Below, in pieces: positions 1 through 8,339 of a stretch of DNA of 64,000 nucleotides. Positions within the stretch are counted from its first letter, which is position 1, and each line of letters starts with the position of its first letter. This DNA is from Pandoraea eparura (GTDB lineage Bacteria; Pseudomonadota; Gammaproteobacteria; Burkholderiales; Burkholderiaceae): positions 744,001 to 808,000 of the forward strand of contig NZ_CABPSH010000001.1 of NCBI RefSeq assembly GCF_902459725.1. Reading direction: 5' to 3'. The translations under genes were made by a program, and so were the position numbers. The notes below the pieces were generated by a model. That model ran no database searches. It was not told the origin of the DNA and saw only the letters and a list, made by a program, of their open reading frames with translations.

Positions 1-556
1 ATCGAGGCGATTGGCTTTTTTTATTCTAGTACAGATAGTACGTCGCTGCCAACCCATCGGCCTTCATTCGGGAGGAATCCCGAGTATTTACTTGTGATAT
101 CCATTCACATTTTTTCATATATATCGGATTCCAAATCAATTGTGTGCTCGGCAATCCACCGTCATTATTGGCGTTGCGGGAATCCCCGAGTGAACGTCCC
201 GAATTCCGCCAATCCAATGTTCCGCAGATCGGAACATTGTGTCGCATTAATTTTTTCCGCAGCGACGATTCTGCGGGGTAGCGCCCCCTGAAAACGGTGC
301 GCAAAGCACCGGAAATCCGGGCCGTCGTGGGGGTCGAACGGGAATGTCACGCTCACCATCCGAAACGGATGCCAACCCGAAGAAACTCGTGTATTCTCCG
401 AGGTTTATCTTAGTTTTCAACTATTTAGCGGGAAATCGGGGAAACGGGACGGTCACGTGAGGCGACGACCTTGCGGCCAGTCTCTGGCGCGATGGTTGAA
501 CGGCAAAAGGGCGATCGTGCGCGAAGCACGAGGGCGTTGATTGGCGAATAACAACT
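1..556. other. Gene-free AT-rich upstream region
   Basis: No convincing gene. The first 420 bases are clearly more AT-rich than the rest of the window, and the short ORFs in all frames lack recognisable protein features. It contains one perfect 10-bp dyad (listed separately) and a T-run at about 251-256. The region presumably carries the promoter of the following diguanylate cyclase, but I cannot place a convincing -35/-10 pair. It could be the edge of a foreign or degenerate segment continuing to the left of the window. Confidence 0.5.
215..239. repeat. Perfect 10-bp inverted repeat
   Basis: Arms CAATGTTCCG (215-224) and CGGAACATTG (230-239) are exact reverse complements around a 5-base loop. 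The T-run at 251-256 lies about 11 bases beyond the stem, too far for a classical intrinsic terminator. It could be an operator dyad or the terminator of a gene outside the window. Confidence 0.6.
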
Positions 557-1921
557 ATGAAAAGTACCATCAGCCGTACCGAACAAGGCAATCGTGTTGC
601 TGCCACCGTCATCCTGATGGCATGCGCGGCACTCACGCTCACCGGCTTTCTCGCACGCGCCATCCAGGGCGAGGTGAATCCGCTATTGACGTTCTTCCTC
701 GTCTCCGCCGGCGGCATCCTCAATCTGTCGACGGCGTGCCTGCTTGGCGTGCAGTACCTCTATAACGGCAAGCGATACTTCGCGCAATTCGGATGCGCGT
801 TTCTGCTTCGCGGCCTCTTCATGTTCACCGAGGGCGTACTGCTCGCGAATCAACTCGCCGGCATTGCGACACACGTCACGCATGCCCCCTTCTGGCTCTG
901 GCTGATGGCCGAAGCGAGTTTCGCCGCTTACGTGATGCTGAGTGTGCGTAGTTATTCACGCACGCGCAGCGATCCGCACATCCGACCCGGCTACAAGGAA
1001 GCGGCGCGCTATGGCGCCACCGTGCTCGTCATCTGGGCAACGACGTCGCTGGCGCTGGTCGGCACCGGTCGCACGCTCGCCACGCCGCCGCTGCCCGGCG
1101 GCGGCGTCGAGACGCTCGCGCTCTACGCGCTCTTCGTCGCGTATGTCGTGCTGTGGTGGCGGGTCGCGGCGGTCACACGGCTGTCCCACAAGCTGTTCCT
1201 GCTCGTGTGGGTTGTCGTCACCATCTCGCTGTGCGAGTTGCTGCTGTCACTGACGGCGCCCAGCGACGCGTCGTATCAATGGTATGCCGCACGCCTTCTC
1301 GCACTGGCATCGCCCGGTGTGGCAACCCTCGCCCTGGTCTGGGAAATCACGCGCCAGTACCAGTCGCTTGCGCTCACGAATACGGATCTGGTCGAGAAGG
1401 TATTCGTCGATCCGCTCACGCACATCTACAATCGCCGCTACTTCGACAATCGCATCCGCCTCGTAGCGGACCGGGTGCAGCAACGTGCAATACCGCTATC
1501 TTTACTGCTGATCGACATCGACTTCTTCAAGCAGGTCAACGACCGCTACGGGCATCCCTTCGGCGATGCCGTGCTGCAACGCATCGCCACCACGATCCAG
1601 CACTGCATTCGACTGCCGAGTGACTTCGCGGTGCGTTTGGGCGGTGAGGAGTTCGCGGTGGTGCTGCCGGAAATCGATCAGCACGCCGCGCTACGCGTGG
1701 CGGATCGCATTCGCGAATCGGTCAAGCGCGCAAGCACCGACATGCTCCCCGAGAAGGCGCGCGACAAAGGCGAGGCCATCACGATCAGCGTGGGCATTGC
1801 CACATGGCAACCGGGAGAGCCGCTCGTCATCAGCGCGATGCTCGAGCGCGCCGACAAGGCGCTCTATCAGGCCAAGCACAAGGGACGCGACCAAAGCGTG
1901 CTGGGTCAGTTGGCGGCCTGA
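557..1921 (+). CDS. Membrane-anchored diguanylate cyclase (GGDEF)
   Basis: Makes cyclic-di-GMP from two GTP. The first ~270 residues hold several hydrophobic segments, for example near residues 15-35, 170-195 and 210-235, so this is an integral inner-membrane sensor half. The GGDEF domain fills the C-terminal ~170 residues, with an intact GGEEF signature at 362-366 and the usual DIDFFKQVND metal/GTP motif upstream, so catalysis is expected. The inhibitory I-site is not conserved: the position of RxxD reads LPSD. No EAL domain. The gene stands alone and converges with the VOC gene 21 bases downstream. No strong ribosome binding site precedes the ATG. The signal sensed cannot be told. Confidence 0.93.
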   Translation: MKSTISRTEQGNRVAATVILMACAALTLTGFLARAIQGEVNPLLTFFLVSAGGILNLSTACLLGVQYLYNGKRYFAQFGCAFLLRGLFMFTEGVLLANQLAGIATHVTHAPFWLWLMAEASFAAYVMLSVRSYSRTRSDPHIRPGYKEAARYGATVLVIWATTSLALVGTGRTLATPPLPGGGVETLALYALFVAYVVLWWRVAAVTRLSHKLFLLVWVVVTISLCELLLSLTAPSDASYQWYAARLLALASPGVATLALVWEITRQYQSLALTNTDLVEKVFVDPLTHIYNRRYFDNRIRLVADRVQQRAIPLSLLLIDIDFFKQVNDRYGHPFGDAVLQRIATTIQHCIRLPSDFAVRLGGEEFAVVLPEIDQHAALRVADRIRESVKRASTDMLPEKARDKGEAITISVGIATWQPGEPLVISAMLERADKALYQAKHKGRDQSVLGQLAA

Positions 1922-1942
1922 TGCCGCGCTACGCCACCACGC

Positions 1943-2362
1943 TCAGCCACGCGGGCGGAACGGCGGCCCCTTGAGTTCGACGGTATTGCCGTCGGGATCG
2001 TCGAGATAGCACGACGGCCCCTCGCCGTGCGCGCCGTAGCGCGGCATGACGTCACCCAGCGTCACGCCGTGCGAGGCCAGTCCCTGGCGGATGGCCACAT
2101 CATCGAACGGCTCCACGCGCAGACAGAAATGATCGAGATTGCGTCCCTCCGGGCCAGGCGCAGCGCCGCCGCGGCGGCCGATCTCCCCGGCCACGTCGAC
2201 CAGGTCGATCAACGCGTCGCCTGCGCGCAGTTGCACCAGCCCGATGTCGGCCTGCACCTTCTCCAGCGTGCAGCCCAGCACATCGATGTAGAAATGCTGG
2301 AGCCGCTCGACATCGTTGGTGCGAAGCACCACGTGATCGAGCGCCACGAACGGAATCTTCAT
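1943..2362 (-). CDS. VOC-family (glyoxalase-like) protein
   Basis: A 139-residue vicinal-oxygen-chelate protein. The beta-alpha-beta-beta-beta modules are recognisable from LDHVVLRTNDVERL at the N-terminus to DDPDGNTVELKG at the C-terminus. Likely metal ligands are the His of LDHVV, the His of LDHFCLRV and the Glu of VELKG. The start used here, at MKIPF, overlaps the stop of spoVR by one base (TGATG), so translation is probably coupled; an in-frame extension upstream would lie entirely inside spoVR and is rejected. Substrate unknown: lyase, isomerase, dioxygenase and resistance members share this fold. Its place as last gene of the prkA-yeaH-spoVR operon suggests a stress-related role, which is inference. 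Confidence 0.85.
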   Translation of the reverse strand: MKIPFVALDHVVLRTNDVERLQHFYIDVLGCTLEKVQADIGLVQLRAGDALIDLVDVAGEIGRRGGAAPGPEGRNLDHFCLRVEPFDDVAIRQGLASHGVTLGDVMPRYGAHGEGPSCYLDDPDGNTVELKGPPFRPRG

Positions 2363-3906
2363 CAGGCACTCAGCGCATAGCGCCGCCGCTTCTCGACCTT
2401 GGTCTCGCGGGTCATTTCGTTGCGGCCGTCCTCGAACACGGTCTCCAGCCGCACCGTGAAACCCCACAGTCGCGCCACATGCTTGAGCACCTCTTCGAAG
2501 CTGTCATCGAGCGGCTTGCGATCGCTTTGCACATGACGCAGCGTGAGCGAGCGATCGCCGTGCAGATCGACGTGCGCTACCTGGATGTTCGGCTCCAACT
2601 GGCTGAGGTTGTATTGCTGCGCGAGCATCTCGCGAATCTCACGATAGCCGGAGTCGTTATGAATGGCCGTCACGCGCAAGCGGCTGTCGCGGTCGTCGTC
2701 GAGCACGGAGAACAGCTTCAGGTCGCGAATGACCTTGGGCGACAGAAACTGCTGGATGAAGCTCTCGTCCTTGAAGTTGCGCATGGCGAAATCGAGCGTC
2801 GTCAACCAGTCGGTGCCCGCGATGTCCGGCGCCCATTGACGGTCTTCGTCGGTCGGCGCTTCGCATATGCGGCGGATGTCCTGGAACATCGCAAAACCCA
2901 GCGCATACGGATTCAGACCGCTGTAGTACGGACTATCGAACGACGGCTGGTAAACCACGTTCGTGTGCGCATGCAGGAACTCCATCATGAATGCGTCGTT
3001 GACGAGCTTCTCCTGGTAGAGCTGCTGCAGAATCGTGTAGTGCCAGAACGTCGCCCAGCCTTCGTTCATCACCTTGGTCTGGCGTTGCGGATAGAAGTAC
3101 TGCGCGAGCTTGCGCACGATGCGCACGATCTCACGCTGCCAAGGGGCCAGCTTGGGTGCGTTCTTTTCGAAGAAGTACAGCAGGTTCTCCTGCGGCTCGC
3201 CCGGGAACGGTGCTTCTTCGGTCTCAGCAGGATCGAGCCCGTCGTCCTCGTCGTCATCGTGCAGGGGATGATGGGGCAACGTGCGCCACAGATCGTTGAT
3301 CTGCATTTGCAGATAGTTCTCGCGCTCCTTCTGGCGCGCCTGCTCCTGCGCGAGCGACAGGCGCTTGGGCCGCTTGTAGCGGTCAACGCCGTAGTTCATG
3401 AGCGCATGGCAGGAGTCGAGCAGCAACTCGACCGACTGTTCGCCGTAGCGCTGCTCACACTCGGAGATGTAGTTGCGTGCGAACAGCAGGTAGTCGACGA
3501 TCGCGTCGGCGCTCGTCCAGGTGCGGAACAGGTAGTTGCCCTTGAAGAACGAGTTGTGACCGTAGCTGGCGTGCGCGATGGTCAGCGCCTGCATGGTCAT
3601 GCTGTTCTCCTCCATCAGATACGCGATGCAGGGGTTCGAATTGATGACGATCTCATACGCCAGCCCCATCTGCCCACGCTTGTAGCCGCGCTCGGACGAC
3701 AGGAAGTGCTTGCCGTACGACCAGTGGTGGTAGCCGATGGGCAGCCCCACGGTCGCGTAGGCGTCGAGCATCTGCTCTGCGGTGATGATCTCGATCTGGT
3801 TGGGGTACGTGTCGAGCCTGAAGTTCGCCGCGATGCGCGCGATCTCATGTTCGTAGCGTTGAATCAGCTCGAACGTCCATTCCGATCCGGTGGATATATA
3901 CGCCAT
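2362..3906 (-). CDS. spoVR: SpoVR family protein (YcgB-like)
   Basis: 514 residues, close to the ~510 of E. coli YcgB, and alignable from the N-terminal WTFELIQRYEHEIARIA to the C-terminus by my recognition of the family. Biochemical activity is not established; family members form a conserved trio with a PrkA kinase and a YeaH-type protein linked to stationary-phase and stress responses. No signal peptide or membrane segment is evident, so it is probably cytoplasmic. The start at MAYIS is supported by a GAGGA-type ribosome binding site just upstream; a longer in-frame ORF is low-complexity Arg-rich shadow. It begins 46 bases after yeaH and overlaps the VOC start by one base. Confidence 0.95.
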   Translation of the reverse strand: MAYISTGSEWTFELIQRYEHEIARIAANFRLDTYPNQIEIITAEQMLDAYATVGLPIGYHHWSYGKHFLSSERGYKRGQMGLAYEIVINSNPCIAYLMEENSMTMQALTIAHASYGHNSFFKGNYLFRTWTSADAIVDYLLFARNYISECEQRYGEQSVELLLDSCHALMNYGVDRYKRPKRLSLAQEQARQKERENYLQMQINDLWRTLPHHPLHDDDEDDGLDPAETEEAPFPGEPQENLLYFFEKNAPKLAPWQREIVRIVRKLAQYFYPQRQTKVMNEGWATFWHYTILQQLYQEKLVNDAFMMEFLHAHTNVVYQPSFDSPYYSGLNPYALGFAMFQDIRRICEAPTDEDRQWAPDIAGTDWLTTLDFAMRNFKDESFIQQFLSPKVIRDLKLFSVLDDDRDSRLRVTAIHNDSGYREIREMLAQQYNLSQLEPNIQVAHVDLHGDRSLTLRHVQSDRKPLDDSFEEVLKHVARLWGFTVRLETVFEDGRNEMTRETKVEKRRRYALSA

Positions 3907-3952
3907 GATGCGTCCTCGTTGCCCTCGTTGGGGTATCGACGCGGGACCGTTT

Positions 3953-5215
3953 TCAGGCCGCCTTCTTCTTGAACAGGTCGTGCAGCACCGGATAGATCTC
4001 GGCCGCCTCCATGATGCGCTGCATCGCGAAGTTCGGGTGCTGCTGCTTGACCGACAAGTATTCGTTCCACAGATTCTGCGGCTCGGCGCTGGCCACCTCC
4101 ACATACGCGAAATACTGGACGGCCGGCATGATCGACTGCATCAGAATATCGCGACAGATGGGCGAATCGCCGTCCCAGTTATCGCCGTCGGACACCTGCG
4201 CCCCGTAGATGTTCCAGTCGCTCGGCGAGTAGCGATCCGCGATGATTTCCGTCATCAGCTTGAGTGCGCTGGAGACGACGGTCCCCCCCGACTCACGCGC
4301 ATAGAAGAAGTCGTCTTCGTTGACCTCCTTCGCCGTCGTATGGTGCCGGATGAGCACCAGGTCGATGCGCTCGTAGTTATGCCGCAGAAACAGGTAGAGC
4401 AGCATGAAGAAGCGCTTGGCCAGTTCCTTGCGGCTCTGGTCCATCGAACCGGAGACGTCCATCAGACAGAACATGACAGCCTGCGCCTGAGGACGCGGCT
4501 GCATGATTCGGTTCGAGTAGCGCAGGTCGAGCTTCTCGATGTAGGGAATGGCTTCGATGCGCGTGCGAAGTCGCGACATCTCGGGCAACATCGCCAGCGC
4601 GCGCGGCGACGTGTCGCCCTCGCGCGAGACAATGTCCGCGTACTCGGCCTCCAGTTCGCGCAACTGCTTGCGGTACGGCGCCGTGAGCGCGATGCGGCGA
4701 CCCAGCGAGCTGCGCATCGTACGAATGACGTTGAGGTTCGACGGCGTACCGTCGACAGAGTAGCCCGCACGAACCTTGCGGAATTCCGGAATCTGCGCGA
4801 GCCGGCGTTTAGCGAGGTCCGGCAGGGCCATGTCCTCGAAGAAGAATTTCAGGAACTCCTCGCGCGAGAGATTGAAGACAAAATCGTCCTCGCCCTCTCC
4901 CGAATCGCTGGCGCGACTGCCGCCGCCCCCTGCGCCCGACGGCGGACGCTCGAAGTTGTCGCCCACCACGAACTCGCGATTGCCGGGATGAATCATCTCC
5001 CGCCGCCCGCCGGGTCCGTGGTGAAACAACGGCTCCGAAATGTCCTTGACCGGGATCGAGACCTGTCCGCTGCCATCGATATCGGTAATCTTGCGCCCAG
5101 TCACCGCCTTCGCCACCGCGCGCCGAATCTGGTCGCGATAGCGCTTGATGAAGCGCTGCTGGTTGATGGCGCTTTTGTTCTTGCCGTTTTGCCGTCTGTC
5201 GATGATTGCTGACAT
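3953..5215 (-). CDS. yeaH: YeaH/YhbH family protein (DUF444) with VWA-like domain
   Basis: 420 residues (E. coli YeaH is ~427). An N-terminal basic region is followed by a Gly/Ser-rich linker near 93-110 and a C-terminal von Willebrand A-like half with a MIDAS motif DVSGSMD starting at Asp253 (DxSxS intact). Known members work with the PrkA kinase in the yeaGH stress operon; the molecular role is unclear, but the MIDAS motif suggests Mg-dependent protein binding. It starts 15 bases after the prkA stop, so the two are surely cotranscribed. The family is also found in spore formers, but nothing here indicates sporulation. Confidence 0.95.
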   Translation of the reverse strand: MSAIIDRRQNGKNKSAINQQRFIKRYRDQIRRAVAKAVTGRKITDIDGSGQVSIPVKDISEPLFHHGPGGRREMIHPGNREFVVGDNFERPPSGAGGGGSRASDSGEGEDDFVFNLSREEFLKFFFEDMALPDLAKRRLAQIPEFRKVRAGYSVDGTPSNLNVIRTMRSSLGRRIALTAPYRKQLRELEAEYADIVSREGDTSPRALAMLPEMSRLRTRIEAIPYIEKLDLRYSNRIMQPRPQAQAVMFCLMDVSGSMDQSRKELAKRFFMLLYLFLRHNYERIDLVLIRHHTTAKEVNEDDFFYARESGGTVVSSALKLMTEIIADRYSPSDWNIYGAQVSDGDNWDGDSPICRDILMQSIMPAVQYFAYVEVASAEPQNLWNEYLSVKQQHPNFAMQRIMEAAEIYPVLHDLFKKKAA

Positions 5216-5230
5216 AGTGGCCCCGATTGG

Positions 5231-7153
5231 TTACGAGGATTTGCGCACGCGCAGATACCATTCCACGAGCAGGCGAACCTGCTTCGGGGTATAGCCTTTT
5301 TCCACCATACGGTTGACGAAGTTGGCGTGCTTTTCCTGATCCTCCTTGGACGACTTCGCGTTGAACGAGATCACCGGCAGCAAATCCTCGGTCGTCGAGA
5401 ACATGCGCTTTTCGATGACCGCACGCAGCTTCTCGTAACTCGTCCAGAGCGGATTCTTGCCCGCGTTGTTGGCGCGCGCGCGCAGGACGAAGTTGACGAT
5501 CTCGTTGCGGAAGTCCTTCGGGTTCGTGATCCCGGCCGGCTTCTCGACCTTCTCCAGCTCGTCGTTGAGCGCCGTGCGATCGAGAATCTCGCCGGTGTTC
5601 GGATCGCGATACTCCTGATCCTGAATCCAGAGATCCGCAAAATTCACATAGCGATCGAAGATGTTCTGACCATACTCCGAATACGACTCGAGGTAGGCGG
5701 TCTGAATCTCCTTGCCGATGAACTCCACGAACGGCGCCGTCAGATACTCCTTGATGTAGGCAAGGTAGCGCTTCTCGACTTCTCCCGCATACTGCTCGCG
5801 CTCGATCTGCTGTTCGAGCACATACAGCATGTGCACCGGGTTGGCCGCGACTTCGGTGTTGTCGAAGTTGAAGACCTTCGAGAGCACCTTGAAGGCGAAG
5901 CGCGTGGACATGCCCGTCATTCCCTCGTCCACCCCGGCATAGTCGCGATACTCCTGGTACGACTTGGCCTTCGGGTCGATGTCCTTGAGGTTCTCACCGT
6001 CGTAGACACGCACCTTGGAGAAGATGTTGGAGTTCTCGGGCTCTTTGAGTCGCGTGAGCACCGCAAACTGGGCGAGCATCTTGAGCACGTTCGGCGCGCG
6101 CGGCGCGTTGGCGAGCGAGCTGTTCTTCACGAGCTTTTCGTAGATCTTCACCTCGTCGGTCACGCGCAGGCAATACGGCACCTTCACGATGTAGATCCGG
6201 TCGAGGAAAGCCTCGTTGTTGCGGTTGCCCTTGAAGCTTTGCCACTCGGCCTCGTTCGAGTGCGCGAGCACGATACCGTCGAACGGAATCGCCCCAAACC
6301 CTTCCGTGCCCTTGTAATTACCCTCCTGAGTCGCGGTCAGCAGCGGGTGGAGCACCTTGATCGGCGCCTTGAACATTTCCACGAACTCGAGCAGGCCGCG
6401 GTTGGCCAGACACAAGCCGCCCGAATACGAGTAGGCGTCCGGATCGTCCTGCGGATACTCCTCGAGCTTGCGGATGTCGACCTTGCCGACCAGCGACGAG
6501 ATGTCCTGGTTGTTCTCATCACCCGGCTCGGTCTTGGCAATGGCGATCTGTTGCAGCACCGACGGCCGCACCTTGACCACGCGGAACTTGGTGATATCGC
6601 CGTTGAACTCGTTCAGGCGCTTGGTGGCCCACGGCGACGGAATCGTATTGAGATACCGAACCGGAATGCCGAAGTCCTCTTCCAGAATCTTGCCGTCTTC
6701 CTCGGGCGAGAACAGACCCAGGGGCGACTCGTGCACCGGCGATCCCTTCAGGCAATAGATGGGCACATCCTCCATCAGCGCCTTGAGCTTCTCGGCCAGC
6801 GACGACTTGCCACCGCCCGGAGGACCCAGCAGGTACAAGATCTGTTTGCGCTCTTCGAGCCCCTGCGCGGCATGCTTGAAGAACGACACGATCTGCTCGA
6901 TCGTGTCTTCCATGCCGTAGAAGTCACGGAAGGCAGGATAGATCTTGATGATCTTGTTCGAGAACAAGCGCGAGAGCCGCGGGTCGTGGTGCGTGTCGAT
7001 GAGCTCTGGCTCACCGATGGCGCGCAGCATCCGCTCGGCCGCCGATGCATACGCCGTCGCGTCCTTCTTACAGATTTCCAGGTATTCCTGGATGCTGTAC
7101 TCCTCTTCCTTGCGTGCTTCGAAACGTGTCGTGTAGTGGCTGAAAATATCCAT
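5231..7153 (-). CDS. prkA: PrkA serine protein kinase (YeaG-like)
   Basis: 640 residues (E. coli YeaG 644). The N-terminal AAA-type domain has a Walker A motif GPPGGGKS at about 110-117; the C-terminal half corresponds to the PrkA domain. Family members are Ser/Thr protein kinases, possibly AAA proteases, that act under nutrient and stationary-phase stress. The start at MDIFSHY follows a GGTGAGG ribosome binding site; the longer in-frame ORF adds 26 unlikely residues. First gene of prkA-yeaH-spoVR-VOC. In E. coli the yeaGH operon needs RpoN and RpoS; I looked for a sigma-54 (GG-N10-GC) site in the leader and could not identify a convincing one. Confidence 0.96.
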   Translation of the reverse strand: MDIFSHYTTRFEARKEEEYSIQEYLEICKKDATAYASAAERMLRAIGEPELIDTHHDPRLSRLFSNKIIKIYPAFRDFYGMEDTIEQIVSFFKHAAQGLEERKQILYLLGPPGGGKSSLAEKLKALMEDVPIYCLKGSPVHESPLGLFSPEEDGKILEEDFGIPVRYLNTIPSPWATKRLNEFNGDITKFRVVKVRPSVLQQIAIAKTEPGDENNQDISSLVGKVDIRKLEEYPQDDPDAYSYSGGLCLANRGLLEFVEMFKAPIKVLHPLLTATQEGNYKGTEGFGAIPFDGIVLAHSNEAEWQSFKGNRNNEAFLDRIYIVKVPYCLRVTDEVKIYEKLVKNSSLANAPRAPNVLKMLAQFAVLTRLKEPENSNIFSKVRVYDGENLKDIDPKAKSYQEYRDYAGVDEGMTGMSTRFAFKVLSKVFNFDNTEVAANPVHMLYVLEQQIEREQYAGEVEKRYLAYIKEYLTAPFVEFIGKEIQTAYLESYSEYGQNIFDRYVNFADLWIQDQEYRDPNTGEILDRTALNDELEKVEKPAGITNPKDFRNEIVNFVLRARANNAGKNPLWTSYEKLRAVIEKRMFSTTEDLLPVISFNAKSSKEDQEKHANFVNRMVEKGYTPKQVRLLVEWYLRVRKSS

Positions 7154-7179
7154 ATGCCTCACCCCCGCCTCATCGGAAA

Positions 7180-7196
7180 ACATCGCGACGCGATGT
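7180..7196. repeat. 8-bp dyad in the prkA leader
   Basis: ACATCGCG (7180-7187) and CGCGATGT (7189-7196) are perfect inverted copies around one base, 27 bases upstream of the prkA start codon. This could be an operator for a dimeric regulator. A one-base loop cannot form an RNA hairpin without opening inner pairs, which favours a DNA-level role. Confidence 0.4.
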
Positions 7197-8125
7197 CCGC
7201 TCTGTTGCCTAAGACCCGGATGACTGCGCAAAGGTTTCGACCTGGCTCACCACATGCCGGAGCGACTGTCGCGAAACCCTTCGCACGGCCCCCTCCCTTA
7301 CATGAACGACTCAAAATTGCTTTAGGTTGACTTTAAACTTGTCACCGGAAATTGCAACCGTTACCTCATCATATGCACAAAACTAAAAAACTGTCGCTAG
7401 ATATTTTCCGCAGCGCTAAGCATCCCCTATCCGCTATATTCCACGGGGCTTTGCGCGCGATCTACGCATTGCGCACGTCAACCGAACCACATCACAAATC
7501 GCGCGATTTTTCGGCGCCTTCCCCACGCAATGCGCACTCGGGTTTGCCTGCATTCCTCGGCATTTGATTTCCTCGACGCTTATTAAGGAATACTATTTAT
7601 TCGATAGCGTTTTCGGCTGACATTCGGCGCACCGTGCGCAGTGGTTTGCGGAAAAAAAAGGGGGTGGCCCGACGACGTCGACGAACGCGAAGACGTGGGC
7701 GCGAGATGGGGTGCTTTCCCGTCGAGGCGACGCGACTGCGCGAAGTCGCGAAGGTCGTGCGATCGTCACGCCCGAGGGCATGGTGTCGCAGGCGGAAAGT
7801 CGACGACGGCCGGATGTCTGAACGGGCGAACCTCCTCGATGTTGTCGGCATGCCCGCAGCGCCGGCTTCATGCCCCGTCGGTGGGTTCCCGACCGGCCCG
7901 CGGCGCCGCAACATGCCACCGTCTCATCAATACCTTGCTAATTGCCGATCCCTGGAATGAAGCGAACAGCGTGCCAGTCGATCGCGCTTGAACTCATGTT
8001 ACGCCGGTTCGCCAGACTCTGCTGCGCGGATATGTAACGTGCGGTGGCCCGTGGCGCGACGCGTCCTTCTTGCCACCGCGCGCCGCTGTCCCTTGCGCGC
8101 GGCGTCATAGGGCATTTCATGGCAT

Positions 8126-8165
8126 AATGCAACCTTGTTGCATTTATTACACAGTTGCAAACTGT
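8126..8165. promoter_or_regulatory. Two adjacent dyads, candidate Zur (or Mn/Zn regulator) operators
   Basis: AATGCAAC-CTT-GTTGCATT (8126-8144) is a perfect 8-bp inverted repeat, and ACAGTT-GCA-AACTGT (8151-8165) a perfect 6-bp inverted repeat. The centres are 23 bases apart, about two helical turns, and both lie 50-90 bases before the first gene of the metal importer. Position and architecture fit a Fur-family (Zur/Mur) repressor site. The assignment to Zur is inference from the neighbouring genes, not from a matched matrix. Confidence 0.5.
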
Positions 8166-8216
8166 GCCCGGGCACTGCCTTTTCGCCCCACCGCTGATTC
8201 TGTCCATGCTTCGTCC

Positions 8217-8339
8217 ATGATCCGCTTTTCCGTTTGGCTCTACCGCCTGGCTGGCTGGGAGCGCACTGCCCTCATGTTGCTGGTGCTGCTGCCGCTTTGG
8301 GCGCTCGTCTACTGGGCTGTGCAGGGGGTCGCGTCGTGA
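8217..8339 (+). CDS. Small hydrophobic membrane protein upstream of znuC
   Basis: A 40-codon ORF. After the short basic start MIRFSVWLYRLAGWERTA comes one long hydrophobic segment, about residues 18-36, so it would be a single-pass membrane peptide. Its stop TGA overlaps the GTG start of znuC (GTGA), the same coupling seen between znuC and znuB, which argues that it is translated and part of the importer operon. It begins downstream of the operator-like dyads. No strong ribosome binding site precedes the ATG, and I do not recognise a family. It might be an accessory subunit or regulator of the transporter, or only a leader peptide coupling translation. Confidence 0.5.
   Translation: MIRFSVWLYRLAGWERTALMLLVLLPLWALVYWAVQGVAS

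Larger units (their letters stand above)
7154..8216. other. 1.06-kb gene-free region between prkA and the metal importer
   Basis: Divergent promoter region far longer than the rest of the window's gaps. From about 7300 to 7625 it is AT-rich, with stretches such as TTGACTTTAAACTTG near 7327; 7640-8000 is GC-rich again and shows overlapping ORFs of up to 116 codons in several frames on both strands, none with recognisable features or a good ribosome binding site. A dyad sits in the prkA leader and two dyads sit just before the importer (separate entries). I see no RNA gene here, but a small RNA cannot be excluded. Confidence 0.55.

Noticed and set aside
26-723. Several ORFs of 60-100 codons at the window start
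   Set aside because: Overlap each other and the diguanylate cyclase; no coding signal.
2479-3972. Plus-strand frame opposite spoVR
   Set aside because: Antisense to a gene recognised over its whole length.
7593-7991. Overlapping ORFs of 105-116 codons on both strands in the prkA-znu gap
   Set aside because: Mutually overlapping, Arg-rich, without ribosome binding sites or recognisable domains.
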